NCBI RefSeq assembly: GCF_015670405.1
Contig: NZ_JADPBQ010000011.1
Coordinates: 64,167 to 128,166, forward strand
Direction of reading: 5' to 3'
DNA from: Clostridium sp. 1001271B_151109_B4
GTDB taxonomy: Bacteria > Bacillota > Clostridia > Clostridiales > Clostridiaceae
DNA: 64,000 nt
Shown here: positions 18,546 to 27,987 of the stretch, one piece after another
Numbering within the stretch: the stretch's first letter is position 1
How the letters are laid out: every line of letters starts with the position of its first letter
The notes under the pieces: model-generated
What the model was told of the DNA's origin: nothing
What the model saw: the letters and a program-made list of their open reading frames with translations, nothing else
Database searches by the model: none
Program-made: the position numbers and the translations under genes

Positions 18546-19176
18546 ATGAAATAATATTACCATAAAAAATTAAATGGTGTTACTAAACAAAAAAATATTT
18601 TCTATGCTTTGAAACAGTAGCATTTATAGCTATTCAAGGTATTATGCTCAGTATTAACTATTTTAGCTATGTTCTTTTATAATGTAACTGGAGATATTCA
18701 TACAATTAAAGATGAAAGAAAATTAAAAGGACAATTTAAAACTATTTAGATGAGAAATAGAAAAGACTTAAAATAATGTAATTATTATCTTAAGTCTTTT
18801 AATTTTAGGTAAAATATATTTAATTTAGAATTAAACATAATTACATATTTAATACGTTAATGTATAACGGATTAATATATATAATAAAAAGTTAACAATA
18901 GCTAACAGTATTATTACTCAGCAAAATTTTGGGATTAAAATTACTAGTGTTTTAGAATCGGAAGAATTGGTAAATAGCTTGAAATGGGAAGGTGTAAGTA
19001 ATAAATCTAATATTGTGGAAATAAAAAAGTAAGAAGTAGGAGTTTGGAAAAAAATCTTAACTATTAATTCTTACTTTTTATTTACTAACTATAAGAGCTG
19101 AATTGTTTAATGAATATTAAATTTGGATAGAATTAAGGTATAATATTTATAGAGTATAAAGGTGTGGGTAGTTAAT
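18546..19176. other. Intergenic region with two decayed coding remnants and two terminators
   Basis: About 600 bases without an intact gene. Bases ~18590-18750 encode membrane-protein-like pieces in two frames (KYFLCFETVAFIAIQGIM, then MFFYNVTGDIHTIKDERK ending at TAG), as if frameshifted. A terminator follows at 18761-18806 (stem AAAAGACTTAA/TTAAGTCTTTT). A second startless frame (~18873-19032, ...SVLESEELVNSLKWEGVS...) ends within another terminator (19024-19080, stem AAAAAGTAAGAA/TTCTTACTTTTT). TATAAT at 19139-19144 may be the -10 for the next gene. Confidence 0.4.
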
Positions 19177-19950
19177 ATGAGAAGTAATATAGAGGTTAAA
19201 AATAAGCTTACTTTAGTTTCGCAAATGGGTAATCAATCTTGTTTTCAAATTTTAAGATATTCGTCGCTTAATGGTGCAAGTGAATTAAATGTAGCTAGGG
19301 CTATTAGGACCATTGAAGGTAATGGTAAGAGACTAAAGCAGGTTAGAATATTACTTAATGATAGATCTGTTAAGATTCAAGAAGGTACTCTAAGCTATAT
19401 GAAGGGTTTTATTGAAAGAAGTGATATAGTAAATGAGTATAAGGGAATTAAAAGAGTTATTTTTGGAGTTACTCATATGGAGCATTTTGGATTGAAAACT
19501 GTTTTTAGTGGAACTGGCGAAATATTATTAAAGCCTAGTTTTAATGATTTTACACTAATTGAATTAGTTGATGAAGAAATAATAATAAATGAAGATATGT
19601 TTTATGGATGTGATAGTGAGATTAATATTTCTTTAACTTCAAATGATAGTAATAAAATGAATTTAAGTGGATCTGGAGTTATTGTATTGAAATTACCTGT
19701 ACCAGAAGAAGAGATTATAAGATGTAAATTATATAAAGATAGATTAGTTGTTAATGGTGACTTTATAGTATTAAGAAGTGCTAATGTAAAAGTAAGTCAA
19801 GAAGAGTATGAAAGAATAATTGATGGAGAACTTGTAGAAGAAGTAAATAATGTTTATAGTGGTATAGGTGAAGTATGGATTTTACCAACAAAAAGTATTT
19901 ATGATAAATACACCGAAGCAGATTGCTTTGAAAATGATGAAGAAAATTAA
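19177..19950 (+). CDS. AIM24 family protein
   Basis: 257 residues from the ATG at 19177; a GTG at 19162 sits inside the AAAGGTG site. The protein is an all-beta AIM24/DUF124 type, with FSGTGEILLKPSF near residue 108 and GSGVIVLKLPVP near 165. Typical late motifs are DRLVVNGDFIVLRS and YSGIGEVWILPT. The family is common in Firmicutes and yeast mitochondria, but its bacterial function is not defined. The C-terminus is acidic (TEADCFENDEEN). It lies upstream of yerC with palindromes between. Confidence 0.75.
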   Translation: MRSNIEVKNKLTLVSQMGNQSCFQILRYSSLNGASELNVARAIRTIEGNGKRLKQVRILLNDRSVKIQEGTLSYMKGFIERSDIVNEYKGIKRVIFGVTHMEHFGLKTVFSGTGEILLKPSFNDFTLIELVDEEIIINEDMFYGCDSEINISLTSNDSNKMNLSGSGVIVLKLPVPEEEIIRCKLYKDRLVVNGDFIVLRSANVKVSQEEYERIIDGELVEEVNNVYSGIGEVWILPTKSIYDKYTEADCFENDEEN

Positions 19951-19962
19951 TAAGCTAAAGAA

Positions 19963-20000
19963 AAATTTAAAGTATACTTAAATTTAGCACACTAAAGTGT
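19963..20000 (+). promoter_or_regulatory. Two palindromes upstream of yerC, operator candidates
   Basis: A near-perfect palindrome centred on GTATAC (19963-19985, AAATTTAA-A-GTATAC-TTAAATTT) and a perfect ACACTAAAGTGT (19989-20000) lie 40-75 bases before a TrpR-fold regulator gene. Autoregulation is possible but untested. Confidence 0.45.
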
Positions 20001-20037
20001 TAAAATCATGGTATAGATAAATAATAGGAGTGATAAT

Positions 20038-20346
20038 ATGAGCCTACAGAATTTAGAGTTTAAAGATGATTTAGATATGTTATTTGAAGCGGTTTTAGAG
20101 TTAAATAATATAGAGGAATGTTATAAGTTCTTTGAAGATATAGCAACAATAAATGAGTTAAGGGCAATTTCTCAAAGAATATATGTTGCAAAAATGCTTA
20201 CAGATAAAAAAGTATATACAGAAATAGCTGAAGTAACAGGTGCAAGTACAGCAACTATCAGTAGGGTAAATAAATGTCTTAATTATGGACAAGGAGGATA
20301 TAATTTAGTATTAGAAAGAATGTATCCAAAAGATAAACAAGAATAA
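20038..20346 (+). CDS. YerC/YecD family TrpR-related protein
   Basis: 102 residues, all-helical, with the TrpR-superfamily helix-turn-helix. The region INELRAISQRIYVAKMLTDK leads into VYTEIAEVTGASTATISRVNKCLNYG at about residues 61-86. The family comprises small dimeric DNA-binding proteins; the ligand and targets of YerC homologues are not established. The ATG follows AGGAGTG. It lies between aim24 and glmM with a ~100-base gap to each, so operon membership is unclear. Confidence 0.85.
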   Translation: MSLQNLEFKDDLDMLFEAVLELNNIEECYKFFEDIATINELRAISQRIYVAKMLTDKKVYTEIAEVTGASTATISRVNKCLNYGQGGYNLVLERMYPKDKQE

Positions 20347-20453
20347 TTGATATATAGCAGTAAAGTATGGTATATTGTAAAAAATCGGCATAAGTAATAT
20401 ACTATAAAAGATAATGTCTATAATTAATTATTTATATAAGCGAGGTATTATAT

Positions 20454-21797
20454 ATGAGTAGAATGTTTGGAACAGATGGTGTTAGAGGGATAGCAAATAC
20501 TGAATTAACTGCAGAATTAGCTTATAGCTTAGGAAGAGCAGGGGCTTTTGTATTAACTGAGGGTACTCATAAACCAAAGATTTTAGTAGCAAAAGATACT
20601 AGAATATCAGGGGATATGCTTGAAGCTGCTTTAGTTGCAGGAATACTTTCAGTAGGAGCAGAAGCAGTAATTTTAGGAGTAGTACCAACACCAGCAGTAG
20701 CTCATTTAACTAGAGAATATAAAGCAGATGCAGGAGTAATGATTTCAGCATCTCATAATCCAGTAGAATATAACGGAATTAAATTTTTTGATGGAAAAGG
20801 GTACAAATTATCAGATAGTTTAGAAGACCAAATACAAGCTGTAATAGAAGGTGGATTTGAAGGCGTACCTAGCCCAATAGGTGGAAATGTTGGGAGATCA
20901 TACACTGAAGAAACAGCATTAAGAGAATATATTGATTATGCATTAAGTACTATAAAAACAGATTTAAAGGGACTAAGAGTTGCTTTAGACTGTGCAAATG
21001 GTGCTGCATATAAAGCGGCAGTAAAGGCTTTTAGGTCTTTAGGGGCAAGAGTATATGTAATAAATGATAATCCAGATGGAAATAACATAAATGAAAATTG
21101 CGGATCAACTCATATGGAAGAATTAATGGATTATGTTGTAAGAAAGAACTGTCATATTGGTTTTGCATTTGATGGTGATGCTGATAGATGTTTAGCTGTA
21201 GATGAAAAGGGAAATATGATTAATGGTGATTTCTTACTAACTATTTGTGCAAAAGCTTTAAAAGAAGCAAATAAATTAATTGATGATACTTTAGTAGTAA
21301 CTGTAATGAGTAATTTAGGGTTAGATATTGCTGCTAAGAGAGAAGGAATTAACTTAGTTAAAACTAAAGTTGGGGATAGATATGTTCTTGAAGAAATGCT
21401 TAAGAATAATTATGTATTAGGTGGAGAACAATCAGGACATATCATATTTTTAGATCATAATACTACAGGAGATGGATTAGTTACAGCACTTCAAGTAGCT
21501 GCTATTCTTAAAGAGAGTGGAAAAACTTTCAGTGAATTGGCTGGAGTTATGAAAGAATTACCACAGGTATTAGTTAATGCTAAGGTACCGAATGAAAAGA
21601 AAAACATATATTTAGAAGATAAAGAAATAATTTCTGCTATACAAGAAGTTGAAGCTAAGCTAAATGGTGTTGGAAGAGTGCTTATAAGACCATCTGGAAC
21701 TGAACCATTAGTTAGAGTTATGCTTGAAGGTGAAAATCAAGAAGAAATAGATGAAATGGCACATAAAATTGCAAATTTAATATTAAGTAAAATATAA
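20454..21797 (+). CDS. glmM: Phosphoglucosamine mutase
   Basis: Interconverts glucosamine-6-phosphate and glucosamine-1-phosphate for UDP-GlcNAc and cell wall synthesis. 447 residues. The phospho-serine loop is ISASHNP (S100), the metal loop is FDGDADRC near residue 240, the sugar loop is GGEQSGHI near 324, and the phosphate loop is [12 protein letters not shown] near 410. In many relatives glmM follows cdaA-cdaR; here FAD dehydrogenase, ptb-buk and yerC intervene. A strong terminator follows. Confidence 0.95.
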   Translation: MSRMFGTDGVRGIANTELTAELAYSLGRAGAFVLTEGTHKPKILVAKDTRISGDMLEAALVAGILSVGAEAVILGVVPTPAVAHLTREYKADAGVMISASHNPVEYNGIKFFDGKGYKLSDSLEDQIQAVIEGGFEGVPSPIGGNVGRSYTEETALREYIDYALSTIKTDLKGLRVALDCANGAAYKAAVKAFRSLGARVYVINDNPDGNNINENCGSTHMEELMDYVVRKNCHIGFAFDGDADRCLAVDEKGNMINGDFLLTICAKALKEANKLIDDTLVVTVMSNLGLDIAAKREGINLVKTKVGDRYVLEEMLKNNYVLGGEQSGHIIFLDHNTTGDGLVTALQVAAILKESGKTFSELAGVMKELPQVLVNAKVPNEKKNIYLEDKEIISAIQEVEAKLNGVGRVLIRPSGTEPLVRVMLEGENQEEIDEMAHKIANLILSKI

Positions 21798-21810
21798 TTA
21801 TTAAATTATA

Positions 21811-21862
21811 ATGGCGTATTAAAGTTAAGAGTAAAATTAATTTTAATACGCCATATTTTTTT
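21811..21862 (+). terminator. Terminator of glmM
   Basis: Stem ATGGCGTATTAAA / TTTAATACGCCAT (21811-21823, 21842-21854) followed by ATTTTTTT. Confidence 0.88.
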
Positions 21863-22081
21863 GTAATAAATTAATAAAAACAATATTAAAAATAAAAAGA
21901 AGTGTTAAAAAGGTAAAGTTAAAATATAAACATAAAAAATGATGGTGTTATTAATAAATTAATAAGTTTAAAATAAATTTATTAAATTACTAAGAAATTA
22001 ATAAAAATATTAACTATATGTAAAAAACAGCTAAAACAAGATCCTAAATATAATTAATATGGTAAATTTTGAAAGAGGCTA

Positions 22082-22111
22082 TTGACAGTATATTAAAGTA
22101 AAGAGTAATAT
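22082..22111 (+). promoter_or_regulatory. Promoter of the branched-chain amino acid operon
   Basis: TTGACA (22082-22087), 18-bp spacer, TAATAT (22106-22111). Transcription would start near 22118, about 465 bases before ilvN. Bases 21863-22081 upstream show only AT-rich DNA with no gene. Confidence 0.75.
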
Positions 22112-22118
22112 ATTAACA

Positions 22119-22528
22119 ATAGAATATTTTGGAAGGTCCTTTTTAAGGAATAAAAGCTGTGATAGAGACGTTTATTTAGAATAAAAAGTTTCAGAGAATC
22201 CATGGTAGCTGTGAATGGGTACTTTTACTAAATAATAATCACTCTTGAGCTGTAACCTGAACATTAGTAAAAATTTATCTAATGGCTAGATGTTGTAACA
22301 CTCTTATCTATTTGTGTAAGATAACAGCGGATAAGCCTCTAGATAATCAATTCTAACCTTAAGGCGGAGTTAAATATCCATCTTAAGATAAGAATTCAGT
22401 TTATAAGTAGGGAATTACCGGTAAGCACCGTTATATGCAAGGGTTTGTTGGAACCTAGTGATATTTAATGATGAGGAATGTTATCCCGCCGTTATGATTT
22501 TATCATTAAGGGTGGGATTTTTTTAATC
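22119..22528 (+). promoter_or_regulatory. Long T-box leader with intrinsic terminator upstream of ilvN-cimA-leu-ilv
   Basis: Stem I signature parts are present: AGAGAATCCATGG..GCTGTGAATGG and CACTCTTGAGC near 22193-22250. A stem IIA/B-like AAGTAGGG..CCGGTAAGCACCGTTAT lies near 22407-22436. The T-box bulge TGGAACC is at 22449-22455, and the terminator ATCCCGCC/GGGTGGGAT with a T run is at 22483-22524. Between stem I and stem II lies ~150 bases of extra sequence, with its own TTATC/GATAA hairpin. The specifier codon could not be fixed; ACC directly precedes TGAAC after stem I. Confidence 0.75.
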
Positions 22529-22583
22529 TAAATTCATTCCGTTTTATTCAAAAATTTGAAATTATTTGATTGGGGGTATATAA

Positions 22584-23096
22584 ATGGAAAGGTATGTTTT
22601 GTCAGTTTTAGTTAGAAATTCTTCAGGGGTACTAACGAGAGTTTCAGGGCTATTTGCAAGACGCGGATTTAACATTGATAGTTTAACAGTTGGAAGAACT
22701 GAAAATCCAGAAATTTCAAGAATGACTATTACGTTAAATGGAAGCGAGGAAGTACTAGAGCAATTTATGAAGCAATTAAATAAGTTAGAAGATGTTTTAA
22801 GGGTATTACAATTAAAACCAGACAACTCAGTTTATAGAGAACTAGTATTAATTAAAGTTAAAGCAGATTCAGAGCAAAGAGCGGCAATTAATGAAGTTGT
22901 TAGAATTTTTAGAAGTAAGATTGTTGATATTTCACCAGAGACATTAACAATTGAGCTTACTGGAGATGAAAGCAAAATTAATGCTCATATAAAGTTAATG
23001 GAAGAGTATGAAATTAAGGAGTTAGTTAGAACAGGTGTCTGTGCATTAGAAAGAGGATCTAATGATATAACAGATTACTGCGAAATCTTTAATTAG
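22584..23096 (+). CDS. ilvN: Acetolactate synthase, regulatory (small) subunit
   Basis: 170 residues. An N-terminal ACT domain (YVLSVLVRNSSGVLTRVSGL, RRGFNIDSLTVG, then NPEISRMTI) is followed by the ALS small-subunit C-terminal domain (ELVLIKVKAD... VVRIFRSKIVDISPETLTIELTG). It binds the IlvB catalytic subunit and confers valine feedback inhibition. The ATG follows GGGGG. It is the first gene of the operon, seven genes away from nothing but its pathway partners and six genes upstream of ilvB, an unusual separation since ilvB and ilvN are generally adjacent. Confidence 0.92.
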   Translation: MERYVLSVLVRNSSGVLTRVSGLFARRGFNIDSLTVGRTENPEISRMTITLNGSEEVLEQFMKQLNKLEDVLRVLQLKPDNSVYRELVLIKVKADSEQRAAINEVVRIFRSKIVDISPETLTIELTGDESKINAHIKLMEEYEIKELVRTGVCALERGSNDITDYCEIFN

Positions 23097-23203
23097 TTAA
23101 TAGTTAAGAGTTTAATGAAGAAACTTTTATGAGTTTTTAAAAATATATTTTTTAAATTCAGCTCAGCTGAAATTTTCCTTAACTATAAACTCAAAGCTAT
23201 TAA
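23097..23203. repeat. Interspersed palindromic repeat between ilvN and cimA
   Basis: Imperfect inverted repeat: arms 23097-23114 and 23186-23203 agree at 15 of 18 positions. The centre carries AAATTCAGCTCAGCTGAAATTT. Members of the same loose family, with GTTAATAGTTAG-type arms, occur at 27.88 kb and 54.46 kb. Confidence 0.6.
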
Positions 23204-23248
23204 ATAACGAATCTATTAAATAACAAAGCAGTAATAAGTAATTAAATT

Positions 23249-23370
23249 GTGATAAGTCATAGTGGCTAGTATAACTAAAAAAGTTAACTTAATAACTATA
23301 GTATTATTGAAGTTAAGGGTTAATCAATAGTAAGGAGACAAGTATTAACTTGCCACTTTTAACTTATCAC
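23249..23370. repeat. GTGATAAGT-type inverted repeat before cimA
   Basis: The left arm starting GTGATAAGTCATAGTGGC (23249-23266) is matched by a right arm ending CCACTTTTAACTTATCAC (to 23370). Its arms resemble repeats at 47.17 kb and in the SAM riboswitch at 44.25 kb. The right end lies only ~20 bases before the cimA start. Confidence 0.6.
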
Positions 23371-23391
23371 TTACGAAATGGGGGTAGAGTT

Positions 23392-24984
23392 TTGAATAGA
23401 ACCATTGAAATTTTTGATTCTACTTTAAGAGATGGTGCTCAAGGGCAAGGAATATCATTTTCTTTAGAAGATAAAACAAAAATAGTTAAGATATTAGATG
23501 ATATGGGGATTGATTATATTGAGGCTGGAAATCCTGGATCAAACCCTAAGGATATGCAATTCTTTAAGGTAATAAAAGAAATAGAACTTAAAAATTCAAG
23601 GTTAGTTGCTTTTGGATCAACAAGAAAACCAAATTCAAAGGTCAATGAGGATATTAATATAAAAAGCTTATTAAATGCAGAAACAAGTGTTATATCTATA
23701 TTTGGTAAGTCATGGGCATTTCAAGTAACAGATATATTAAAGACTACATTAGATGAAAATCTACTTATGATAAGAGAAACTATAGAATATTTGACCAAAA
23801 AAAATAAAGAAGTAATTTTTGATGCAGAACATTTTTTTGATGGATATAAAGAGAATAAAGAATATTCTATGTTAACATTAAAGGCCGCCAGAGAGGCTGG
23901 AGCAAAAACACTAGTTTTATGTGATACAAATGGTGGAACATTACCAAGTGAGATTAAAGAAATAATTACTGAAGTAGCTAAGAGTTTCGAATGTAAAATA
24001 GGAATTCATTGCCATAATGATATAGGTATGGCAGTAGCAAATTCAATTATGGCAGTAGAGGCAGGGGCTATACATATTCAAGGCACATTTATAGGAGTCG
24101 GTGAAAGATGTGGGAATACTAATTTAAGTACAGTAATTCCAACTATAGCCTTAAAAATGAATTGTAATTTAAAGGCTGAAGGTCACTTGCCAGAATTAAC
24201 TGCAAAGGCTAGATATATTTCAGAAATATCTAATATCCAATTAGAAGATTCAACTCCTTATGTGGGTAAATCAGCGTTTGCCCATAAAGGCGGAATGCAT
24301 ATAGATGCAATTTGTAAAACACCACAATCATATGAGCATGTAAAACCAGAGGTAGTCGGGAATAAGAGAAGATTTTTATTATCAGAGGTAAGTGGAAAGA
24401 GTACTGTTTTACAAGAGATACACAAGATATTTCCTAATGTCCAAAAGGATGGAGAGGAAGTTAAAAAGGTAACCAAAAGATTAAAGGAATTAGAATATGA
24501 AGGTTACCAATTTGAAGGGGCAGAAGGAACTGTAGAGTTGTTAATAAGAAAAATAATTGGAAAGTATAGGCCATTTTTCAAATTAAATCATTTTAAAACC
24601 ATGGGAGAAGCACCTTGGAATAATGGTGAATTTAGCTCAACAGCTTTAATTAATATAACAGTTGATGGAAAAAATGAAATGACAGCAGCAGAAGGGGATG
24701 GACCAGTAAATGCTTTAGATAAAGCCCTGAGAAAAGCATTAGAGGTCTTTTATCCAGAATTAAAAAGTATAAAGTTAGTTGATTATAAGGTTAGAGTTTT
24801 AGATTCAGAAAGTACAACTGGTGCAAAGGTTAGAGTTTTAATTGAAAGTACTGATGGAAATGAAAGTTGGAGTACTGTTGGGGTGTCTAAGGACGTAATT
24901 CAGGCAAGTTGGATTGCATTAGTTGATTCAATGGAATATAAACTAATAAAAGATATTGAAAGAAAAGCAAAAGCATATTTCTAA
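23392..24984 (+). CDS. cimA: Citramalate synthase (CimA-related, TIGR00977 type)
   Basis: Condenses acetyl-CoA with pyruvate to (R)-citramalate, which LeuC/D and LeuB then convert to 2-oxobutyrate, an isoleucine route independent of threonine. 530 residues from TTG 23392 (GGGGGT six bases upstream; the frame from 23350 has no site). The N-terminal HMGL-like barrel shows [21 protein letters not shown], with the catalytic Arg-Asp in [16 protein letters not shown] and GGMHIDA. A C-terminal LeuA dimer/allosteric domain follows. The GAQGQG...[11 protein letters not shown] pattern distinguishes it from 2-isopropylmalate synthase. It occupies the place where leuA usually stands. Confidence 0.9.
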   Translation: MNRTIEIFDSTLRDGAQGQGISFSLEDKTKIVKILDDMGIDYIEAGNPGSNPKDMQFFKVIKEIELKNSRLVAFGSTRKPNSKVNEDINIKSLLNAETSVISIFGKSWAFQVTDILKTTLDENLLMIRETIEYLTKKNKEVIFDAEHFFDGYKENKEYSMLTLKAAREAGAKTLVLCDTNGGTLPSEIKEIITEVAKSFECKIGIHCHNDIGMAVANSIMAVEAGAIHIQGTFIGVGERCGNTNLSTVIPTIALKMNCNLKAEGHLPELTAKARYISEISNIQLEDSTPYVGKSAFAHKGGMHIDAICKTPQSYEHVKPEVVGNKRRFLLSEVSGKSTVLQEIHKIFPNVQKDGEEVKKVTKRLKELEYEGYQFEGAEGTVELLIRKIIGKYRPFFKLNHFKTMGEAPWNNGEFSSTALINITVDGKNEMTAAEGDGPVNALDKALRKALEVFYPELKSIKLVDYKVRVLDSESTTGAKVRVLIESTDGNESWSTVGVSKDVIQASWIALVDSMEYKLIKDIERKAKAYF

Positions 24985-24998
24985 AGGGGGAAAAAACA

Positions 24999-26258
24999 AT
25001 GGCAATGACAATGACTCAAAAAATATTAGCTGCTCATGCAGGATTAGAAAGTGTAAAGGCAGGACAATTAATAGAAGCAAATTTAGATTTGGTGTTAGGT
25101 AATGATATTACTTCACCAGTTGCAGTAAAAGAATTTGAGAAGTTTGGAGTAAAAAAGGTTTTTGATAAAGAAAAGATAGCTATAGTACCAGATCACTTTA
25201 CGCCAAATAAGGATATAAAGGCGGCAGAACAATGTAAATTTATTAGGGAATTCTCTAGAGATAAAGGAATAGTTAATTTCTTTGAAATCGGAGAAATGGG
25301 AATAGAACATTGTTTATTACCTGAAAAGGGATTAGTGGTTGCAGGTGATGTTGTTATAGGGGCGGATTCACATACTTGCACATACGGTGCATTAGGAGCC
25401 TTTTCTACGGGAATTGGTTCAACAGATATGGCAGCTGGAATGGCTACAGGAAAATGTTGGTTTAAGGTTCCTTCAGCATTAAAGTTCGTATTAAAGGGAA
25501 AGCCTTCAAAATGGGTAAGTGGTAAAGACGTTATACTTCATATTATTGGAATGATAGGAGTTGATGGAGCTTTATATAAATCAATGGAGTTCGTTGGTGA
25601 TGGATTAAATCATTTATCAATGGATGATAGATTTACAATGGCTAATATGGCAATTGAAGCAGGTGGGAAAAATGGTATTTTCCCAGTAGATGAAAAAACT
25701 ATTGAATATTTAAAAGAACATGGAAAGAAAGAATGGAAAGTATATGAAGCTGACGAAGATGCTGAGTATGATGAAGTTTATGAAATAGATTTATCTACTT
25801 TAAGACCAACAGTATCATTCCCACATTTACCTGAGAATACAAGAACTATTGATGAGGTTGGTGATGTTGAAATTGATCAAGCTGTTATAGGTTCATGTAC
25901 AAATGGAAGAATATCAGATTTAAGAGTAGCAAGAGATATCCTTAAAGGGAAAAAGGTAAATAAAAGAGTTAGATGTATAGTATTTCCAGGAACTCAAAAG
26001 ATTTATTTACAAGCTTTAGAGGAAGGAATAATTAAAGATTTAGTAGAAGCAGGAGCAGTTGTATCAACACCAACTTGTGGACCTTGTTTAGGTGGACATA
26101 TGGGTATATTAGCAAAGGGTGAAAGAGCTATTTCAACTACTAATAGAAATTTTGTTGGAAGAATGGGACATGTGGAATCAGAAGTTTATTTAGCTAGTCC
26201 AGCAGTTGCAGCAGCTTCAGCACTAACAGGAAAAATAACTAATCCGGAAACACTTTAA
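24999..26258 (+). CDS. leuC: 3-isopropylmalate dehydratase, large subunit
   Basis: Aconitase-family [4Fe-4S] subunit, 419 residues, the short (archaeal/clostridial) form. Cluster cysteines fit [18 protein letters not shown] and the preceding TPTCGPC segment. [18 protein letters not shown] near residue 122 is the family signature. It works with LeuD on isopropylmalate and, given cimA upstream, very likely on citramalate. The gap to cimA is 14 bases with a GGGGG site. Confidence 0.94.
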   Translation: MAMTMTQKILAAHAGLESVKAGQLIEANLDLVLGNDITSPVAVKEFEKFGVKKVFDKEKIAIVPDHFTPNKDIKAAEQCKFIREFSRDKGIVNFFEIGEMGIEHCLLPEKGLVVAGDVVIGADSHTCTYGALGAFSTGIGSTDMAAGMATGKCWFKVPSALKFVLKGKPSKWVSGKDVILHIIGMIGVDGALYKSMEFVGDGLNHLSMDDRFTMANMAIEAGGKNGIFPVDEKTIEYLKEHGKKEWKVYEADEDAEYDEVYEIDLSTLRPTVSFPHLPENTRTIDEVGDVEIDQAVIGSCTNGRISDLRVARDILKGKKVNKRVRCIVFPGTQKIYLQALEEGIIKDLVEAGAVVSTPTCGPCLGGHMGILAKGERAISTTNRNFVGRMGHVESEVYLASPAVAAASALTGKITNPETL

Positions 26259-26272
26259 GGGGGTAAATAAAG

Positions 26273-26764
26273 ATGAAAGCAACGGGAAAAGTTTTTAAAT
26301 ATGGAGATAATGTAGATACAGATGTAATTATACCAGCAAGATACTTAAATACATCAGACCCAAAGGAATTAGCAAGTCATTGTATGGAAGATATTGATTT
26401 AAGCTTTGCAAGTAAAGTTGAAACAGGGGATATAATTGTTGCAAACAAAAACTTTGGATGTGGTTCGTCTAGAGAACATGCACCAATAGCAATAAAGGAA
26501 AGTGGAATTAGCTGTGTTATAGCATCGACTTTTGCAAGAATATTTTATAGAAATGCAATTAATATTGGATTACCAATATTAGAATGTGATGAAGCAGTTA
26601 AATCCATTGAAGCAGGGGATGAGTTAGAGGTTAATTTTGATACAGGGGTTATTAAAAATTTAACTAAGGATGAAGAATATCAAGGAGAAGCATTCCCAGA
26701 GTTTATGCAAAATATTATAAATAATAACGGACTTATAGGTTATATAAAGAATAAGAATAAATAA
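26273..26764 (+). CDS. leuD: 3-isopropylmalate dehydratase, small subunit
   Basis: 163 residues with the aconitase swivel-domain motifs: [18 protein letters not shown] at 9-26, [12 protein letters not shown] at 60-71 and [18 protein letters not shown] at ~84-101. It is the partner of LeuC, 14 bases downstream of it and behind a GGGGG ribosome binding site, and is typical in length for the stand-alone small subunit. Confidence 0.94.
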   Translation: MKATGKVFKYGDNVDTDVIIPARYLNTSDPKELASHCMEDIDLSFASKVETGDIIVANKNFGCGSSREHAPIAIKESGISCVIASTFARIFYRNAINIGLPILECDEAVKSIEAGDELEVNFDTGVIKNLTKDEEYQGEAFPEFMQNIINNNGLIGYIKNKNK

Positions 26765-26802
26765 AATAAAGGGCAATGGGCAAATTTTAAGGGGGAAGAA
26801 TC

Positions 26803-27873
26803 ATGAATTTTAATATAGCAGTTATACCAGGAGATGGAATAGGGCCAGAAGTTATCGATGTATCAATAAAAGTCTTAAATAAAATTGGGGAAAAATACAA
26901 TCATACATTTGAATTTGAGTTTTTACAAGCCGGAGGATGTGCAATAGATTCAATGGGAACGCCACTTCCAGAAAAAACTTTAGAAATATGCAAGAAAAGT
27001 GATGCAGTTCTTTTAGGTGCTGTCGGTGGCCCTAAGTGGGATGATCCTAATGCAAAGGTAAGACCAGAACAAGCGTTATTAGGATTAAGAGGTGGCTTAA
27101 ATTTGTATTGTAATTTAAGACCAGCACTTTTATATAAACCATTAAAGGAAGCATCACCATTAAAGGATAGCATAATTGGTGATGGAATTGATATTTGTGT
27201 TGTAAGAGAGCTTACTGGAGGAATTTACTTTGGTGAAAGAGGAAGAGAAGTAGTTAATGGAATAGCTTCAGCTTACGATACAGAAAGATATAATATTAAA
27301 GAAATAGAAAGAATAGTTAAAATTGGTTTTGAGACTGCAATGAAGAGAAATAAGAAGCTTACTAGTGTTGATAAGGCTAATATATTAGAAAGCTCAAGAC
27401 TTTGGAGAGGCGTTGTTGAACAAATGTCTAAAGATTATCCAGAAGTTGAAGTAAATCATTTATATATTGATAATGCTTCAATGCAGTTAGTAAGGGATCC
27501 AAGACAATTTGATGTAATTGTTACTTCAAATATGTTTGGTGATATTTTATCAGATGAGGCTTCAATGATAACTGGATCAATTGGTATGCTTCCATCTGCA
27601 TCATTAGGAGAAGGAACTTTAGGAATGTATGAGCCAATTCATGGTTCTGCACCTGATATTGCAGGGAAGGGAATAGCAAATCCACTAGCAACAATTCTTT
27701 CAACTGCAATGATGTTAAGATATAGTTTTAATTTAGAAAATGAAGCAAAAGAAATTGAAAATGCAGTAGTTAAGATATTAGAAGAAGGATATAGAACTGG
27801 TGATATAAAGAGTGAAGGAACTACACTTGTTGGAACTAAAGAAATGGGACAGCTTGTTTTAGAAAAACTTTAA
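26803..27873 (+). CDS. leuB: 3-isopropylmalate dehydrogenase
   Basis: NAD-dependent oxidative decarboxylase, 356 residues. Motifs are [10 protein letters not shown] at 7-16, [14 protein letters not shown] near 133 and the Mg/NAD site [25 protein letters not shown], read in two parts near 244-268. [15 protein letters not shown] is near 284. In this operon it should also act on erythro-3-methylmalate from the citramalate pathway. GGGGG precedes the ATG. Confidence 0.94.
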   Translation: MNFNIAVIPGDGIGPEVIDVSIKVLNKIGEKYNHTFEFEFLQAGGCAIDSMGTPLPEKTLEICKKSDAVLLGAVGGPKWDDPNAKVRPEQALLGLRGGLNLYCNLRPALLYKPLKEASPLKDSIIGDGIDICVVRELTGGIYFGERGREVVNGIASAYDTERYNIKEIERIVKIGFETAMKRNKKLTSVDKANILESSRLWRGVVEQMSKDYPEVEVNHLYIDNASMQLVRDPRQFDVIVTSNMFGDILSDEASMITGSIGMLPSASLGEGTLGMYEPIHGSAPDIAGKGIANPLATILSTAMMLRYSFNLENEAKEIENAVVKILEEGYRTGDIKSEGTTLVGTKEMGQLVLEKL

Positions 27874-27876
27874 ATA

Positions 27877-27967
27877 GTTAAAAGCTAAAAGTTAGTAGTT
27901 AATATGGAAATTCCTTAAGGATTTTCTTAAATATATAACTAAGAACTCAAAACTACTAACTATTAAC
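27877..27967. repeat. Interspersed palindromic repeat between leuB and ilvD
   Basis: The left arm GTTAAAAGCTAAAAGTTAG continues into GTAGTTAATAT, and the right arm is AACTCAAAACTACTAACTA. The centre is GAAATTCCTTAAGGATTTTC. It is clearly related to the element inside the SAM-I riboswitch at 54456-54561. Confidence 0.65.
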
Positions 27968-27987
27968 TAACATTAAGGGGGATATAA

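Noticed and set aside
21863..22583. glmS ribozyme or RNase P RNA downstream of glmM
   Set aside because: None of the conserved core sequences were found; stem I, stem II and T-box elements identify a T-box leader instead.
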